DNA from: Acetobacteraceae bacterium | GTDB taxonomy: Bacteria > Pseudomonadota > Alphaproteobacteria > Acetobacterales > Acetobacteraceae | Direction: 5' to 3' | NCBI GenBank assembly: GCA_003164135.1 | Contig: PLSD01000039.1 | Location: forward strand, 18,252-82,251 | Length of the DNA: 64,000 bases | Translations under genes and position numbers: made by a program | In this document: positions 10,115-18,946 of the stretch, piece by piece | Layout: every line of letters begins with the position of its first letter | How positions within the stretch are numbered: position 1 is the first letter of the stretch | Notes under the pieces: model-generated | Told to the model about the DNA's origin: nothing | The model's input: the letters and a program-made list of their open reading frames with translations, nothing else | Databases searched by the model: none

Positions 10115-11767
10115 ATGGACGGTTTGAGTACGCCGCAACCGGTCCCGGCTTTCGAGCCGTCGAGCGAGCCTGCGTTTGCCATGCTCGACGATGCGGTAGG
10201 CCAGTTCGGCCCGCGCCCGGCCATAGATTTCCTTGGCCGCCACTGGACTTATGAACAACTCGGCGCGTTGACCAATCGTGCCGCCGCCGGCATGCAGAAG
10301 CTGGGCGTCCGCCAGGGGGTAAATGTTGGGCTTTGCCTGCCCAACTGCCCGTATTCCATCATCATGTACTACGCCATCCTCAAGGCCGGCGGCACGGTGG
10401 TGAACTTCAACCCGCTCTACACGCTGGCGGAAATCGAGTCGCAGGCGCGCGAGACCGATGTCAGCATCATGGTTTCGCTGGACGTCGCCCTGATCCAGGA
10501 TAAAATCGGCAAACTCGCCGCCAGCGGCGTGTTCAAGCGGGTTGTCATCTGCCGCATGGCCGCAGTCCTCACCCCGCTCAAGTCCCTCGCCTTCAGGCTG
10601 TTCAAGCGCAAAGAGTTGGGGCAGGTTCCCGATCACGCCCCTTATGTAACGTTCGAGCGCCTGATCTCCGGCCCGGCACTACCCGCCCCGGTCGCGATCG
10701 ACCCCACCCGGCACATCGCGGTACTGCAATTCACGGGGGGCACCACCGGCACGCCCAAGGCCGCCCAGCTCACTCATGCCAATATCAGTGTCAATGTCAG
10801 GCAGGTACTGGTGGCCTTGCCCGAAACCATCCCCGGCGAGGAACGGATGCTGGCGATCCTGCCGTTCTTCCACGTCTTCGCGATGACCGCCGCGATGAAT
10901 CTCGCATTGAGCATCGGCGCCGAGATTATCCTGCTGCCCCGGCTCGACCTGAAACTGCTGATGCGCACCATCTACCACCGCCGCCCGACCATTCTGCCCG
11001 GCGTGCCCACGCTGTTCACCGCCATCAGCAACGCTGCCGAGGCTTCGGGCAAAACCGATCTGCGCTTCATCAAATTTTGCGTCTCCGGCGGTGCCCCGCT
11101 CTCGGCCGAAGTGCTCGACCGGTTCGAGCGCATTTCAAATTGTCATATCCTAGAGGGCTACGGTCTTTCGGAAACCTCGCCGGTACTCACCCTCAACGTG
11201 CCGAGTGCGACCAAACGCGGCAGTGTCGGCCGCGCGCTGCCAGGCACCACAATCGAAATCCGCGATCCCGAAAACCCACCCATCCTGATGCCCCAGGGCG
11301 CGCGGGGCGAAATCTGCGCCCGTGGGCCGCAAGTGATGCAGGGCTATTACCACCAGCGGGAAGCGGCGCAGGTCTTTGTCGAAGGCGCGTTCCGCACGGG
11401 GGATATCGGTTATCTCGACGAGGAGGGCTATCTCTTCATTGTCGACCGCATCAAGGACATCATCATCTGCGGCGGCTACAACGTGTATCCGCGCACCATC
11501 GAGGAAGCCGCCTACCAGCATCCCGCCGTGCAGGACGCCATCGCCATCGGCGTGCCGGACCAGTACCGGGGGCAGGCGCCTAAGCTCTTTGTCACCCTGC
11601 GCGCCGGCCAGCAGGCCACCGGCCCGGAAATTCTTGAGTTTCTGAAAGAACGCCTGAACAAGATCGAAATGCCCCGCGCCGTGGAAGTGCGCGAGACCTT
11701 GCCGAAAACCATGGTCGGCAAACTCTCCAAAAAAGAACTGGTGGCAGAGGAAGCCAAACTAGGCTGA
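10115..11767 (+). CDS. Long-chain-fatty-acid-CoA ligase type AMP-dependent synthetase
   Basis: This 550-residue adenylate-forming enzyme resembles FadD-type ligases that activate fatty acids to acyl-CoA. It has the P-loop LQFTGGTTGTPKAA, the ATP site ILEGYGLSETSP, the hinge FIVDRIKDIIICGGYNVYP and a C-terminal PKTMVGKLSKKEL containing the catalytic Lys. GAGGGGGAAGAC precedes the ATG. Chain-length preference cannot be read from sequence, so no symbol is assigned. It is upstream of, but probably not in, the PTS operon. Confidence 0.88.
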   Translation: MDGLSTPQPVPAFEPSSEPAFAMLDDAVGQFGPRPAIDFLGRHWTYEQLGALTNRAAAGMQKLGVRQGVNVGLCLPNCPYSIIMYYAILKAGGTVVNFNPLYTLAEIESQARETDVSIMVSLDVALIQDKIGKLAASGVFKRVVICRMAAVLTPLKSLAFRLFKRKELGQVPDHAPYVTFERLISGPALPAPVAIDPTRHIAVLQFTGGTTGTPKAAQLTHANISVNVRQVLVALPETIPGEERMLAILPFFHVFAMTAAMNLALSIGAEIILLPRLDLKLLMRTIYHRRPTILPGVPTLFTAISNAAEASGKTDLRFIKFCVSGGAPLSAEVLDRFERISNCHILEGYGLSETSPVLTLNVPSATKRGSVGRALPGTTIEIRDPENPPILMPQGARGEICARGPQVMQGYYHQREAAQVFVEGAFRTGDIGYLDEEGYLFIVDRIKDIIICGGYNVYPRTIEEAAYQHPAVQDAIAIGVPDQYRGQAPKLFVTLRAGQQATGPEILEFLKERLNKIEMPRAVEVRETLPKTMVGKLSKKELVAEEAKLG

Positions 11768-11818
11768 ATTCGCAAAGCCCTTCCGCTCGCGTTAAAAACT
11801 TGCCACATTCCCTCCATC

Positions 11819-12253
11819 ATGCGCTTACACGCCTCTTGCGCCGCCCGGCCTGGTCCGGACGGTTACGACGCCATTCTGCTCCTCGGTCCCCCGGGGGCGG
11901 GCAAGTCCGACTTTTTGCTGCGCCTGATCCATGAGGGCTTTACGCTCGTGGCTGATGACCAGGTGGTGATTTGGAACGGCATTGCCTCCGCCCCGGAGGC
12001 ACTGGCCGGCCTGCTGGAAGTGCGCGGCCTGGGTATTTTTCGCCTGCCGCATCTGGCCAGTGCGCCGTTGCGGCTGGTCATCCAGTTAGGCGTGCCGGCG
12101 AAGCGCCTGCCGCAGCCTGAGACCCACCCGGAATTGGGCCTGCCGCTTGTCACCATCGACCCCTCAGCCCCGTCAGCCCCCGCTCGCGCCGTGCTGGCGC
12201 TGGAGGCCGCCTGCGGCCGCGTCACCCAGATTGCCGGGAGCTTCGCGCCATGA
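11819..12253 (+). CDS. hprK: HPr kinase/phosphorylase, short alphaproteobacterial form
   Basis: This 144-residue protein consists only of the catalytic half of HPr kinase: the P-loop GPPGAGKS (about 23-30), VADDQV and the signature LEVRGLGIF. It phosphorylates and dephosphorylates the regulatory Ser of HPr. The lack of the N-terminal domain is normal for alphaproteobacteria. It overlaps rapZ by an ATGA junction and heads the PTS regulatory operon; the HPr encoded here has the matching Ser52. Confidence 0.92.
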   Translation: MRLHASCAARPGPDGYDAILLLGPPGAGKSDFLLRLIHEGFTLVADDQVVIWNGIASAPEALAGLLEVRGLGIFRLPHLASAPLRLVIQLGVPAKRLPQPETHPELGLPLVTIDPSAPSAPARAVLALEAACGRVTQIAGSFAP

Positions 12254-13149
12254 ATACGGTGGCGCCAAAACTCAGTATCGTCCTCGTCACCGGTTTCTCC
12301 GGGGCAGGCAAAAACGCCATCCTGCGCGCGCTGGAGGATCTCGGCTTCGAGACCATCGACAATCCCCCGCTCGCCACGCTGGAAGACCTCGCCGGCCGCG
12401 CCGAGAAAAACCTCGCCATCTGCGTCGATGCCCGTTCCCGCGGGTTTTCCGCCGAGGCCGTGCTGACAACCCTTGAGCATCTGCGCACGCGTCCCTCGCT
12501 CAACCCCTCGCTGGTCTTCGCCACCGCGACGCCAGAGGTGCTGCTAGGCCGCTATTCCGAGACCCGCCGCCGCCATCCGCTGGCGCAATCGGGCCCCGTG
12601 GCGGAGGGAATCGCGTTGGAACGCACGCTCACCGCCCCGCTGGCCCAGGCGGCCGACGTGCTGATCGACACCTCCAACCTGCCGCTGGCACGCCTGCGGG
12701 CCATCGTCGAACAGAATTTCGGCGCCGGCGCTCCGGCGATGGCAATTTCCCTGGTTTCCTTCGCTTATCCAGGTGGTCTGCCACCCGAGGCCGACCTGGT
12801 TTTCGACGCCCGATTCTTGCGCAATCCGCATTACGATCCCGCGTTGCGACCCTTAAGTGGCCTGGATCCTGAAATTGGAAGCTTCATCGAGCAGGACCCT
12901 GATTTTGCGGCTTATTTCAAGCATATCAAGGACATCGTTGAATTTTTATTGCCAAGATTCGTGCAGGAAGGAAAAAAATATGCAACAATCTGTATCGGAT
13001 GTACCGGCGGGCAACATAGATCAGTGTATATGATTGAAAAACTTAAAACTTGTTTAGGCAAAGCGGGATGGCGCGTGAGCGTGACCCACCGTGAAGCCGC
13101 CAAGTTTGAAGCCGCACGCGCCAACCAGAAATTACACGCCAAGGAATGA
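12250..13149 (+). CDS. rapZ: RapZ-type nucleotide-binding protein
   Basis: This 299-residue protein belongs to the RapZ (YvcJ) family, known in enterobacteria as an RNA adaptor controlling amino-sugar synthesis and often encoded with PTS genes. An N-terminal P-loop GFSGAGKN (15-22) and the conserved C-terminal CIGCTGGQHRSVYM are present. The P-loop ends in Asn where Ser or Thr is expected, which may weaken magnesium and nucleotide binding. It starts within hprK (ATGA overlap). The RNA target in this organism is unknown. Confidence 0.9.
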   Translation: MNTVAPKLSIVLVTGFSGAGKNAILRALEDLGFETIDNPPLATLEDLAGRAEKNLAICVDARSRGFSAEAVLTTLEHLRTRPSLNPSLVFATATPEVLLGRYSETRRRHPLAQSGPVAEGIALERTLTAPLAQAADVLIDTSNLPLARLRAIVEQNFGAGAPAMAISLVSFAYPGGLPPEADLVFDARFLRNPHYDPALRPLSGLDPEIGSFIEQDPDFAAYFKHIKDIVEFLLPRFVQEGKKYATICIGCTGGQHRSVYMIEKLKTCLGKAGWRVSVTHREAAKFEAARANQKLHAKE

Positions 13150-13159
13150 GTCTCTTAAC

Positions 13160-13582
13160 ATGATCGGTCTGGTTCTTGTTACCCATGGCGCGCTCGCCAT
13201 AGCTTTGCGCGACGCCATGGAACACGTTGTCGGCAAGCAGAAAAATGTTGCCACCGTGTGCGTCGAATCGGACGCCGAGTTTGAGAGCCAGCGCGCGGAA
13301 ATCGCCAGCCGGCTGGACGAGGTCAATTCCGGCGATGGCGTGATTCTGCTGACCGACATGTTCGGCGGCACGCCCAGCAATCTGGCTATGTCCATGCTCA
13401 GCAAGCCCGGCGTGGAGATCATCGGCGGCGTGAATCTGCCCATGCTGGTGAAACTGGCGAAAATCCGCGGCACCCAGACCCTGGCCGAGGCGGTCCAATG
13501 CGCCGAGGACGCCGGACGTAAATACATCTGTTCTGGCCACGAAATTCAACACCCCACCACCACCCCGCGCGCCGCGGAGTAG
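13160..13582 (+). CDS. PTS EIIA component, mannose family (regulatory)
   Basis: This 140-residue protein has the EIIA-Man fold signature at its start, with the phosphorylated His9 in LVTHG, and LLTDMFGGTPSN further on. It receives phosphate from HPr. No EIIB, EIIC or EIID gene is present, so its role is probably regulatory, as known for the short PTS of alphaproteobacteria. The start at 13160 follows rapZ by ten bases; a longer in-frame start inside rapZ is not supported by homology. Confidence 0.9.
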   Translation: MIGLVLVTHGALAIALRDAMEHVVGKQKNVATVCVESDAEFESQRAEIASRLDEVNSGDGVILLTDMFGGTPSNLAMSMLSKPGVEIIGGVNLPMLVKLAKIRGTQTLAEAVQCAEDAGRKYICSGHEIQHPTTTPRAAE

Positions 13583-13584
13583 AC

Positions 13585-13872
13585 ATGAGCGAAAACAGCG
13601 CGGCGATTGCAATCGATGTTGGCGTCGTCAACCGGCGGGGCCTGCACGCGCGCGCGGCGGCCAAGCTGGTCACCCTGGCGGAACGGTTCAGCGCCTCGGT
13701 CGATGTCGCCAAGGATGGCCAAAGCGTTTCCGCCCGTTCGATCATGGGGCTGATGATGCTGGGCGCCGGCCAGGGCAGCACCGTGCGCCTCACCGCCGAG
13801 GGGTTTGACGCGAGGGAGGCCCTGGACGCCATTGCCGCGCTGATCGAGGCCGGCTTCCATGAAACAGACTAG
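13585..13872 (+). CDS. ptsH: Phosphocarrier protein HPr
   Basis: This 95-residue protein carries phosphate from enzyme I to EIIA. His21 in RRGLHARAAAK is the phosphate carrier, and Ser52 in ARSIMGLMML is the site for HPr kinase. The normal HPr core of about 85 residues has a short N-terminal addition. It starts two bases after the EIIA stop, and its last 14 bases overlap ptsI, so the proteins are probably made in a coupled way. Confidence 0.94.
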   Translation: MSENSAAIAIDVGVVNRRGLHARAAAKLVTLAERFSASVDVAKDGQSVSARSIMGLMMLGAGQGSTVRLTAEGFDAREALDAIAALIEAGFHETD

Positions 13873-15625
13873 CCCAGCCGAGCGGCGCTTCACCGGCCAT
13901 CCGGTATCGCCCGGCATCGGCATCGGCCCGGTGCACGAGACAGCGGAGCCCGCGCTTGTCATCACCCATAAAAAAATCTCGGCGGCGGATGCTGCCGCCG
14001 AGATGGCCCGGCTGGAGGAAGCCCTGGCCCGCTCACGGCACCAGTTAGGCAAGCTCAAAGCGCGGCTGGCCGGCCTGCCCGAGCAAAGCCAGTCGGAGAT
14101 CGCGCCGCTGATTGACGCCTACCTGCACATGCTGGGCCCCTCCCGGCTGATGCGCGGCATCAAGGCACGGGTACATGATGGTCTGATCACCGCCGAAGCC
14201 GCCGTGCACGCGGAAGCCGAAGCTCAGGCCGAGGCCATCCTGGCGCTCACCGGCTCGGACCGGCAAGGCCGCGCGCGCCGGGCAGAGGAAGTACGCGAGA
14301 TCGGCCGCCGTATCCTGCGCAACCTTACCCGCCAGCCTTTCCGTAGCTTTGCCGGCCTGCCCCAAGGCTGCGTCCTCGCCGCCAACGACCTGCGCCCGGC
14401 TGACGCCGCGCTGATTCAGCCGGCCAATTTCGCAGGCATCATCACCGAGGAAGGCGGCTCCGACGGCCACACCGCCGTCATGCTGCGCGCGCTTGGCCTG
14501 CCCGCCGTGCTCGGCGCCACCGGCGTGCTCTCCGCCGCGGAGCCCGGCAGCCTCGCGATTATCGATGGCGACTCCGGCACCATCATCCTCAATCCCACCC
14601 ACGCCAGCCTGGAAGCCGCACGGCAAAAACTTGCAGCCATCACCCGCACCCGCCGCGCGCTCATCCGCCTGCAACGCCTCCCCGCCGCCACGCGCGACGG
14701 CACGGCCGTCAGCCTGCAAGCTAATCTCGAACTGCCCTTCGAACTGCCGATGATCGCGGAGTCCGGCGCGCACGGCATTGGCTTGCTGCGCAGCGAATTC
14801 ATCTTCATGAACCGCGAAATCCTCCCCGACGAGGATACCCAAACCCAGATCTACCAAAATATCGTGGAAGCCATGGACGGCGACCCGGTAACCATCCGCG
14901 TCCTCGACTGGGGGTCGGATAAGGAAATCGAGGCGCTCAGCGCGTATCTGCCGGTACAGGACGAGCCAAACCCGGCGCTGGGCCTACGCGGCATCCGCCT
15001 GCTGCTGCGCCACCCGGCGCTGCTGGAAACCCAGCTTGCCGCCATCCTGCGGGCCGGTGCCACCGGTCCGGTGCGCATCATGCTCCCTATGGTCTCGCTC
15101 ACCGCCGAAATTCGGGCCACCCGTGAAATCTACGATCGTGTCTGGAAGCGCCTGAAGCGCAAGGGTGTGCGCATTGCCGCGCAAAAACCGCCGCTCGGCA
15201 TCATGGTGGAAACCCCCGCCGCCGCCCTTGCCGCGCGCCAGCTTGCCACCCATGCCGATTTCTTCGCAATCGGCACCAACGACCTTACCATGTACACGCT
15301 GGCGGCTGACCGCGGCCTGCCAGTGGGCAGCAAACTCTACGACCCGCTGGAACCCGCAGTGCTCTCTCTCATCAGCATGACTGCCGCCGCCGCCGCCGCC
15401 GCGAAAATTCCCGTCTCGCTTTGCGGCGAACTCGCCAGCCGCGAACAAGCCGCCCCCCTGCTGCTTGGCCTTGGCATCCGCCAGCTCTCCATGCATGGCA
15501 ACGCCATCCCCCGCGTCAAACGCGCCATCCGCGCCGTCAGCCTTGCACAATGCGACGACCTCGCCACCGCCGCCTTGGCCGCCCCCGACGCCGACGCCGT
15601 CCGCGACATTATCCGCGAGGTTTGA
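13859..15625 (+). CDS. ptsI: PTS enzyme I
   Basis: This 588-residue enzyme takes phosphate from PEP and passes it to HPr. The N-terminal domain carries the active His204 in GGSDGHTAVMLR; the C-terminal PEP-binding domain has LLRSEFIFMNR, the GTNDLTMYTLAADR metal site and the catalytic Cys in SLCGELAS. There is no N-terminal GAF domain, so it is the PtsI rather than the PtsP type. It completes an operon lacking transport components, close to pckA, which sets PEP supply. Confidence 0.93.
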   Translation: MKQTSPAERRFTGHPVSPGIGIGPVHETAEPALVITHKKISAADAAAEMARLEEALARSRHQLGKLKARLAGLPEQSQSEIAPLIDAYLHMLGPSRLMRGIKARVHDGLITAEAAVHAEAEAQAEAILALTGSDRQGRARRAEEVREIGRRILRNLTRQPFRSFAGLPQGCVLAANDLRPADAALIQPANFAGIITEEGGSDGHTAVMLRALGLPAVLGATGVLSAAEPGSLAIIDGDSGTIILNPTHASLEAARQKLAAITRTRRALIRLQRLPAATRDGTAVSLQANLELPFELPMIAESGAHGIGLLRSEFIFMNREILPDEDTQTQIYQNIVEAMDGDPVTIRVLDWGSDKEIEALSAYLPVQDEPNPALGLRGIRLLLRHPALLETQLAAILRAGATGPVRIMLPMVSLTAEIRATREIYDRVWKRLKRKGVRIAAQKPPLGIMVETPAAALAARQLATHADFFAIGTNDLTMYTLAADRGLPVGSKLYDPLEPAVLSLISMTAAAAAAAKIPVSLCGELASREQAAPLLLGLGIRQLSMHGNAIPRVKRAIRAVSLAQCDDLATAALAAPDADAVRDIIREV

Positions 15626-15634
15626 GAACGAAGC

Positions 15635-15826
15635 TTACGTCCCGGTCGCCATCAGCAGCACGACGAGGGCGACGGCCACGCCTTGCAGGATCACGCGCAG
15701 TCGCATGAGTTTGTTGGAGGTTCGCGGGTCACGGTTGGCGTCCACCATGCCGATGGCACCGATCAGCATGACGACGACGACGGCGAGCATATCGGCCATA
15801 AGCACGGCTATAATAATATCTCTCAT
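15635..15826 (-). CDS. Twin-transmembrane HIG1-type small protein
   Basis: This 63-residue protein has two membrane helices separated by a short loop with DPRTSNKLMRLRVILQG. The loop and the R-x-x-x-Q element match the HIG1/RCF1-like family of small inner-membrane proteins, which in mitochondria associate with cytochrome oxidase; the bacterial role is not settled. It is convergent with ptsI, nine bases from its stop, and has no obvious operon partner. Confidence 0.75.
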   Translation of the reverse strand: MRDIIIAVLMADMLAVVVVMLIGAIGMVDANRDPRTSNKLMRLRVILQGVAVALVVLLMATGT

Positions 15827-15920
15827 AGGGGCTATATAACCCTGGACTGGGCTTTGTGCATACCGCTGTGCACTGCCTTCGTGGTTGACTCTGCTGCCAT
15901 TACCCCTTCTGGCTCACCGC

Positions 15921-18248
15921 ATGCGCATTGCTCCTCTTCTTGCCCTTGTCCTGGTATTGGCTTTTGGTGTCCCGGCTGCTGGTTGGGGTTCTGCCCCGCC
16001 CCAAACCGTGCCGGCGGCGGCTGCTGCCGCACCCGCTCCGGCCAAGCCTGTCAGCGCCATTATTCCCGGCTCACCGCTTGCCGCCCTTACGGCCGCCGCC
16101 ACCAACCCTCCCGACCCCGACGCCAACACACCGGCTCCTTTTGGTACCAACTGGTTCGGCTTTTCCCTTGCCAGCGCCATTGGCGCGGACGCGGCTGGGA
16201 CGTTCGATGACTTTACCGGCGCGTTCCAGCAATCCATCCAGCTCACGCCCGTGCTGGACTGGCTGCAAAGCTTTGCGCAAGCCCCGGTCCGGCGCGCCCA
16301 CCTCGTCGGTATTGCCGAGGGTTTGTGCCTCACGATTCTTCCCGCCCTTATCGTCGCAGCCGCCTTGCGCTTCGTTTTGGGGCGCCCCCGCCGCGGACTG
16401 ATCAGCCATGCGGTGCCGCTCCCCACCACGGTTCCGCCCAATGATGACGAGGATCAGGGGCTGGCCGATGCCGAAGCAGGGGGAAGCGAAAAGCTCCCCG
16501 GCCGGCGAATCTCCTTGCGTGCCTGGGCGCGCCGCTTGCTGTTCGGCATGCTGCACTTTGGCCTTCAGCTCCTGCCACTGGTCGGTTTTGCGCTGGTCAT
16601 CGGCATCCTCCTCGCAAACGGGCTTGCAGCCCCCCGCCCGGCGCATCTTGCCGTCATCGGCCTGACCAACGCCTATCTGCTCGCGCGCGTCATCCTCGAA
16701 ACCCTTGGTTTCCTCATTGCCCCCGGCGCACCCAGCCTGCGCCTCATCGCCATGCCAGGCGTGCGTGCCGCCTGGTTGATGCGTCAGGCCGCGGCAATGC
16801 TTGCCACCGCCTTTTTCGGCTACGCCCTTGTCTCCGTTGGCGAGTTGCTGGGGCTCGTGGAGGCGGGCACCGCTGTTGTCATCCGCCTTATCGCTTTGGC
16901 CATTAACATCGAAATCGCCATCGCCATCTGGCAGAGCCGGCATCAAGTTGGGCAGTGGATTGCCGGCCCGCCGGAAGCAACCGGCGCTTTTGCGAGCTTC
17001 CGGCGGCGGCTAGGCAGCATTTGGCACTATCCGGCGCTGTTCTACGTTCTCGCCCTCTGGGTCGCCTGGGCCGGCGGCGTGCATAATGCCTTTGGCGTGT
17101 TGCTGCGGGCGATCCTGGTCTGCGTTGCCGCCCTGGTGCTTGGCCGCTTCGCGTGGACAGGCAGTTCAGTCCTGCTGGAACGGCTCTTCCCCGGCACGGC
17201 TGATACCGCCCACCCCGCATTGTTCGCACGGGCGCGTGCCTATAATCCGCTCATCCGCGTGCTCATTCGCATCACCATCGCCATTGCGGTCGTCGTCATC
17301 ATTTTGCAGGGCTGGGGGGTCGGCGCCGCCGGCTGGCTGCTCACCAACCCGATCAGTCTCAGCCTTATCAGTGCCAGCATTTCCATTGTCATTACCGTCG
17401 CCGTCGCACTGGTTTTGTGGGAATGCGCCAATCTGTTTCTCGCCGGCCGGATCGAGCGCCTGTCCATCACGGGCCGCACCACCCAGGCGTCACGCTTGCG
17501 CACCCTGCTGCCGATGCTCAAAGCCACGCTCGGGGTCACCATCTTCCTGATCGCCGGACTCATCTGCCTCTCCAAAATCGGCGTCAACGCCGCCCCGCTG
17601 TTGGCCGGCGCCGGCGTGCTCGGCATTGCCATCGGCTTTGGCAGCCAAAAGCTGGTGCAGGATGTCATCACCGGCCTGTTCCTGCTGCTGGAGGACGCGA
17701 TGCAGGTCGGCGACGTTGTTGCGCTGGCCGGCATGACCGGCACGGTCGAGCGCCTCTCGATTCGAACCATCCGCCTGCGCGGCGGGGACGGCTCCACCAA
17801 TATCATCCCATTCTCCGCCGTCACCACCGTCACCAACATGACGCGCGATTTCGGCTACGCGCAGATATCCATCAATGTCGGCTACCAGGAAAACCTCGAC
17901 CGCGCGTTCGCCGTGCTGACCGACATCGCACGCACCATGCGCGCCGAGCCCGCCTGGGCGGCGATGATCCGCGACGATCTGCAGCTTTTCGGCCTGGACC
18001 AGTTCGGCGCCAATGGCCTTGTCGTCACCGGGCAAATCCGCACCGGCCCCGGCCAGCACTGGGCCGTACGGCGGGAGTTCTACGGCCGGGTGCAGAAGCG
18101 CTTCGCCGCGGAAGGGATCGAAATCTCCTACGCCCAGCCGAGCTACACCATCGACCCGGCCTTAATCCAAAGTCTGGCCGAGGCGGTCGCTACCGCCCAG
18201 CATCCACCAGCACCCGCCGGCCAGAAGCCCGTCGCCGCGCCGGAATAA
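15921..18248 (+). CDS. Large MscS-family mechanosensitive channel
   Basis: This protein of about 775 residues has a signal-like N-terminus (MRIAPLLALVLVLAFGVPAAG), a Pro/Ala-rich periplasmic stretch, about ten membrane helices and a C-terminal MscS domain: the pore segment AGAGVLGIAIGFGSQKLVQDVITG, then the beta domain GDVVALAGMTGTVERLSIRTIRLR. Such channels release solutes on osmotic downshift. No ribosome site decides between the ATG at 15921 and a TTG at 15885; I prefer the ATG because it gives a proper signal peptide. The last 59 bases overlap the opposite-strand methyltransferase gene. Confidence 0.88.
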   Translation: MRIAPLLALVLVLAFGVPAAGWGSAPPQTVPAAAAAAPAPAKPVSAIIPGSPLAALTAAATNPPDPDANTPAPFGTNWFGFSLASAIGADAAGTFDDFTGAFQQSIQLTPVLDWLQSFAQAPVRRAHLVGIAEGLCLTILPALIVAAALRFVLGRPRRGLISHAVPLPTTVPPNDDEDQGLADAEAGGSEKLPGRRISLRAWARRLLFGMLHFGLQLLPLVGFALVIGILLANGLAAPRPAHLAVIGLTNAYLLARVILETLGFLIAPGAPSLRLIAMPGVRAAWLMRQAAAMLATAFFGYALVSVGELLGLVEAGTAVVIRLIALAINIEIAIAIWQSRHQVGQWIAGPPEATGAFASFRRRLGSIWHYPALFYVLALWVAWAGGVHNAFGVLLRAILVCVAALVLGRFAWTGSSVLLERLFPGTADTAHPALFARARAYNPLIRVLIRITIAIAVVVIILQGWGVGAAGWLLTNPISLSLISASISIVITVAVALVLWECANLFLAGRIERLSITGRTTQASRLRTLLPMLKATLGVTIFLIAGLICLSKIGVNAAPLLAGAGVLGIAIGFGSQKLVQDVITGLFLLLEDAMQVGDVVALAGMTGTVERLSIRTIRLRGGDGSTNIIPFSAVTTVTNMTRDFGYAQISINVGYQENLDRAFAVLTDIARTMRAEPAWAAMIRDDLQLFGLDQFGANGLVVTGQIRTGPGQHWAVRREFYGRVQKRFAAEGIEISYAQPSYTIDPALIQSLAEAVATAQHPPAPAGQKPVAAPE

Positions 18249-18906
18249 GCCCTTGCAGGTTCTTGGTGGCTTCCACGATGTGCAGGCCGGCCAGCTGCGG
18301 CATAAGTATGTGTCCGGTGCGTTCGCACAGGTTAAAGGCACGTAGCGCCGGCTCCCAGGGCACCGGTGGCGCGAACAGGCAGCTTTCCTCTTTTTCCACC
18401 CGGAAAAATAACCCATGCAGCAGCCGGGTAAGCTGTGCTTCGGAATACGGCTGGCCTTGGCCGAACGGCGTCGTCTCCACATGGGCCCACAGCCCGCGCC
18501 GGTTCGGCACCACCACAATCAGCCGCCCGTCATCCTTCAATAGCCGCCACACTTCGCGCAGGCATCGCCGGGCATTACCGGCCTGTTCCAACCCATGCAC
18601 GAGCAGTATCCGGTCGAACATCATGTCGGGGAAGGGCAGGGCGTCTTCCTCCGCGCTGCAGGCCAAGTTCGCCCGCCCCGCCGGCCACGGATTCAGGCCC
18701 CCCAGTTGCGGTGGCGAGATGGCAATGCACCGCTGCGCCTGCTCACGCCACAGATGCAAATACGGCCCGGTCGCCCCGAGCCCCAAAATCGACATGCCCG
18801 CGCAATCCGGCCACAGGCCAAGCAATTTGCGCCGCAGCAGCGCGGCTGTCATCTGTCCCAGCGCGGTGGCATAAAATCCGCCCGCATCTCGCGTATCGGT
18901 AGCCAT
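18190..18906 (-). CDS. Class I SAM-dependent methyltransferase (type 11-like)
   Basis: This 238-residue protein has a Rossmann-type SAM fold: the glycine loop SILGLGATGPYLHLW (about 39-53), an acidic stretch EEDALPFPDMMFDRILLVHGLEQ and a helix with LREVWRLLKDDGRLIVVVPNR, all typical of methyltransferase type 11. The substrate is unknown. It is divergent from gloB with 40 bases between, and its C-terminus overlaps the MscS gene on the other strand. The ATG at 18906 fits the fold; an upstream extension would run into gloB. Confidence 0.82.
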   Translation of the reverse strand: MATDTRDAGGFYATALGQMTAALLRRKLLGLWPDCAGMSILGLGATGPYLHLWREQAQRCIAISPPQLGGLNPWPAGRANLACSAEEDALPFPDMMFDRILLVHGLEQAGNARRCLREVWRLLKDDGRLIVVVPNRRGLWAHVETTPFGQGQPYSEAQLTRLLHGLFFRVEKEESCLFAPPVPWEPALRAFNLCERTGHILMPQLAGLHIVEATKNLQGLIPARRRASGRRVLVDAGR

Positions 18907-18946
18907 TCGCCCTATATATACGCGCAAACGCCAAGGAGCGACACAC

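Noticed and set aside
17417-18874. 485-residue plus-strand frame across the MscS and methyltransferase genes
   Set aside because: Arg/His/Pro-rich shadow translation of the real genes; no recognisable motif.
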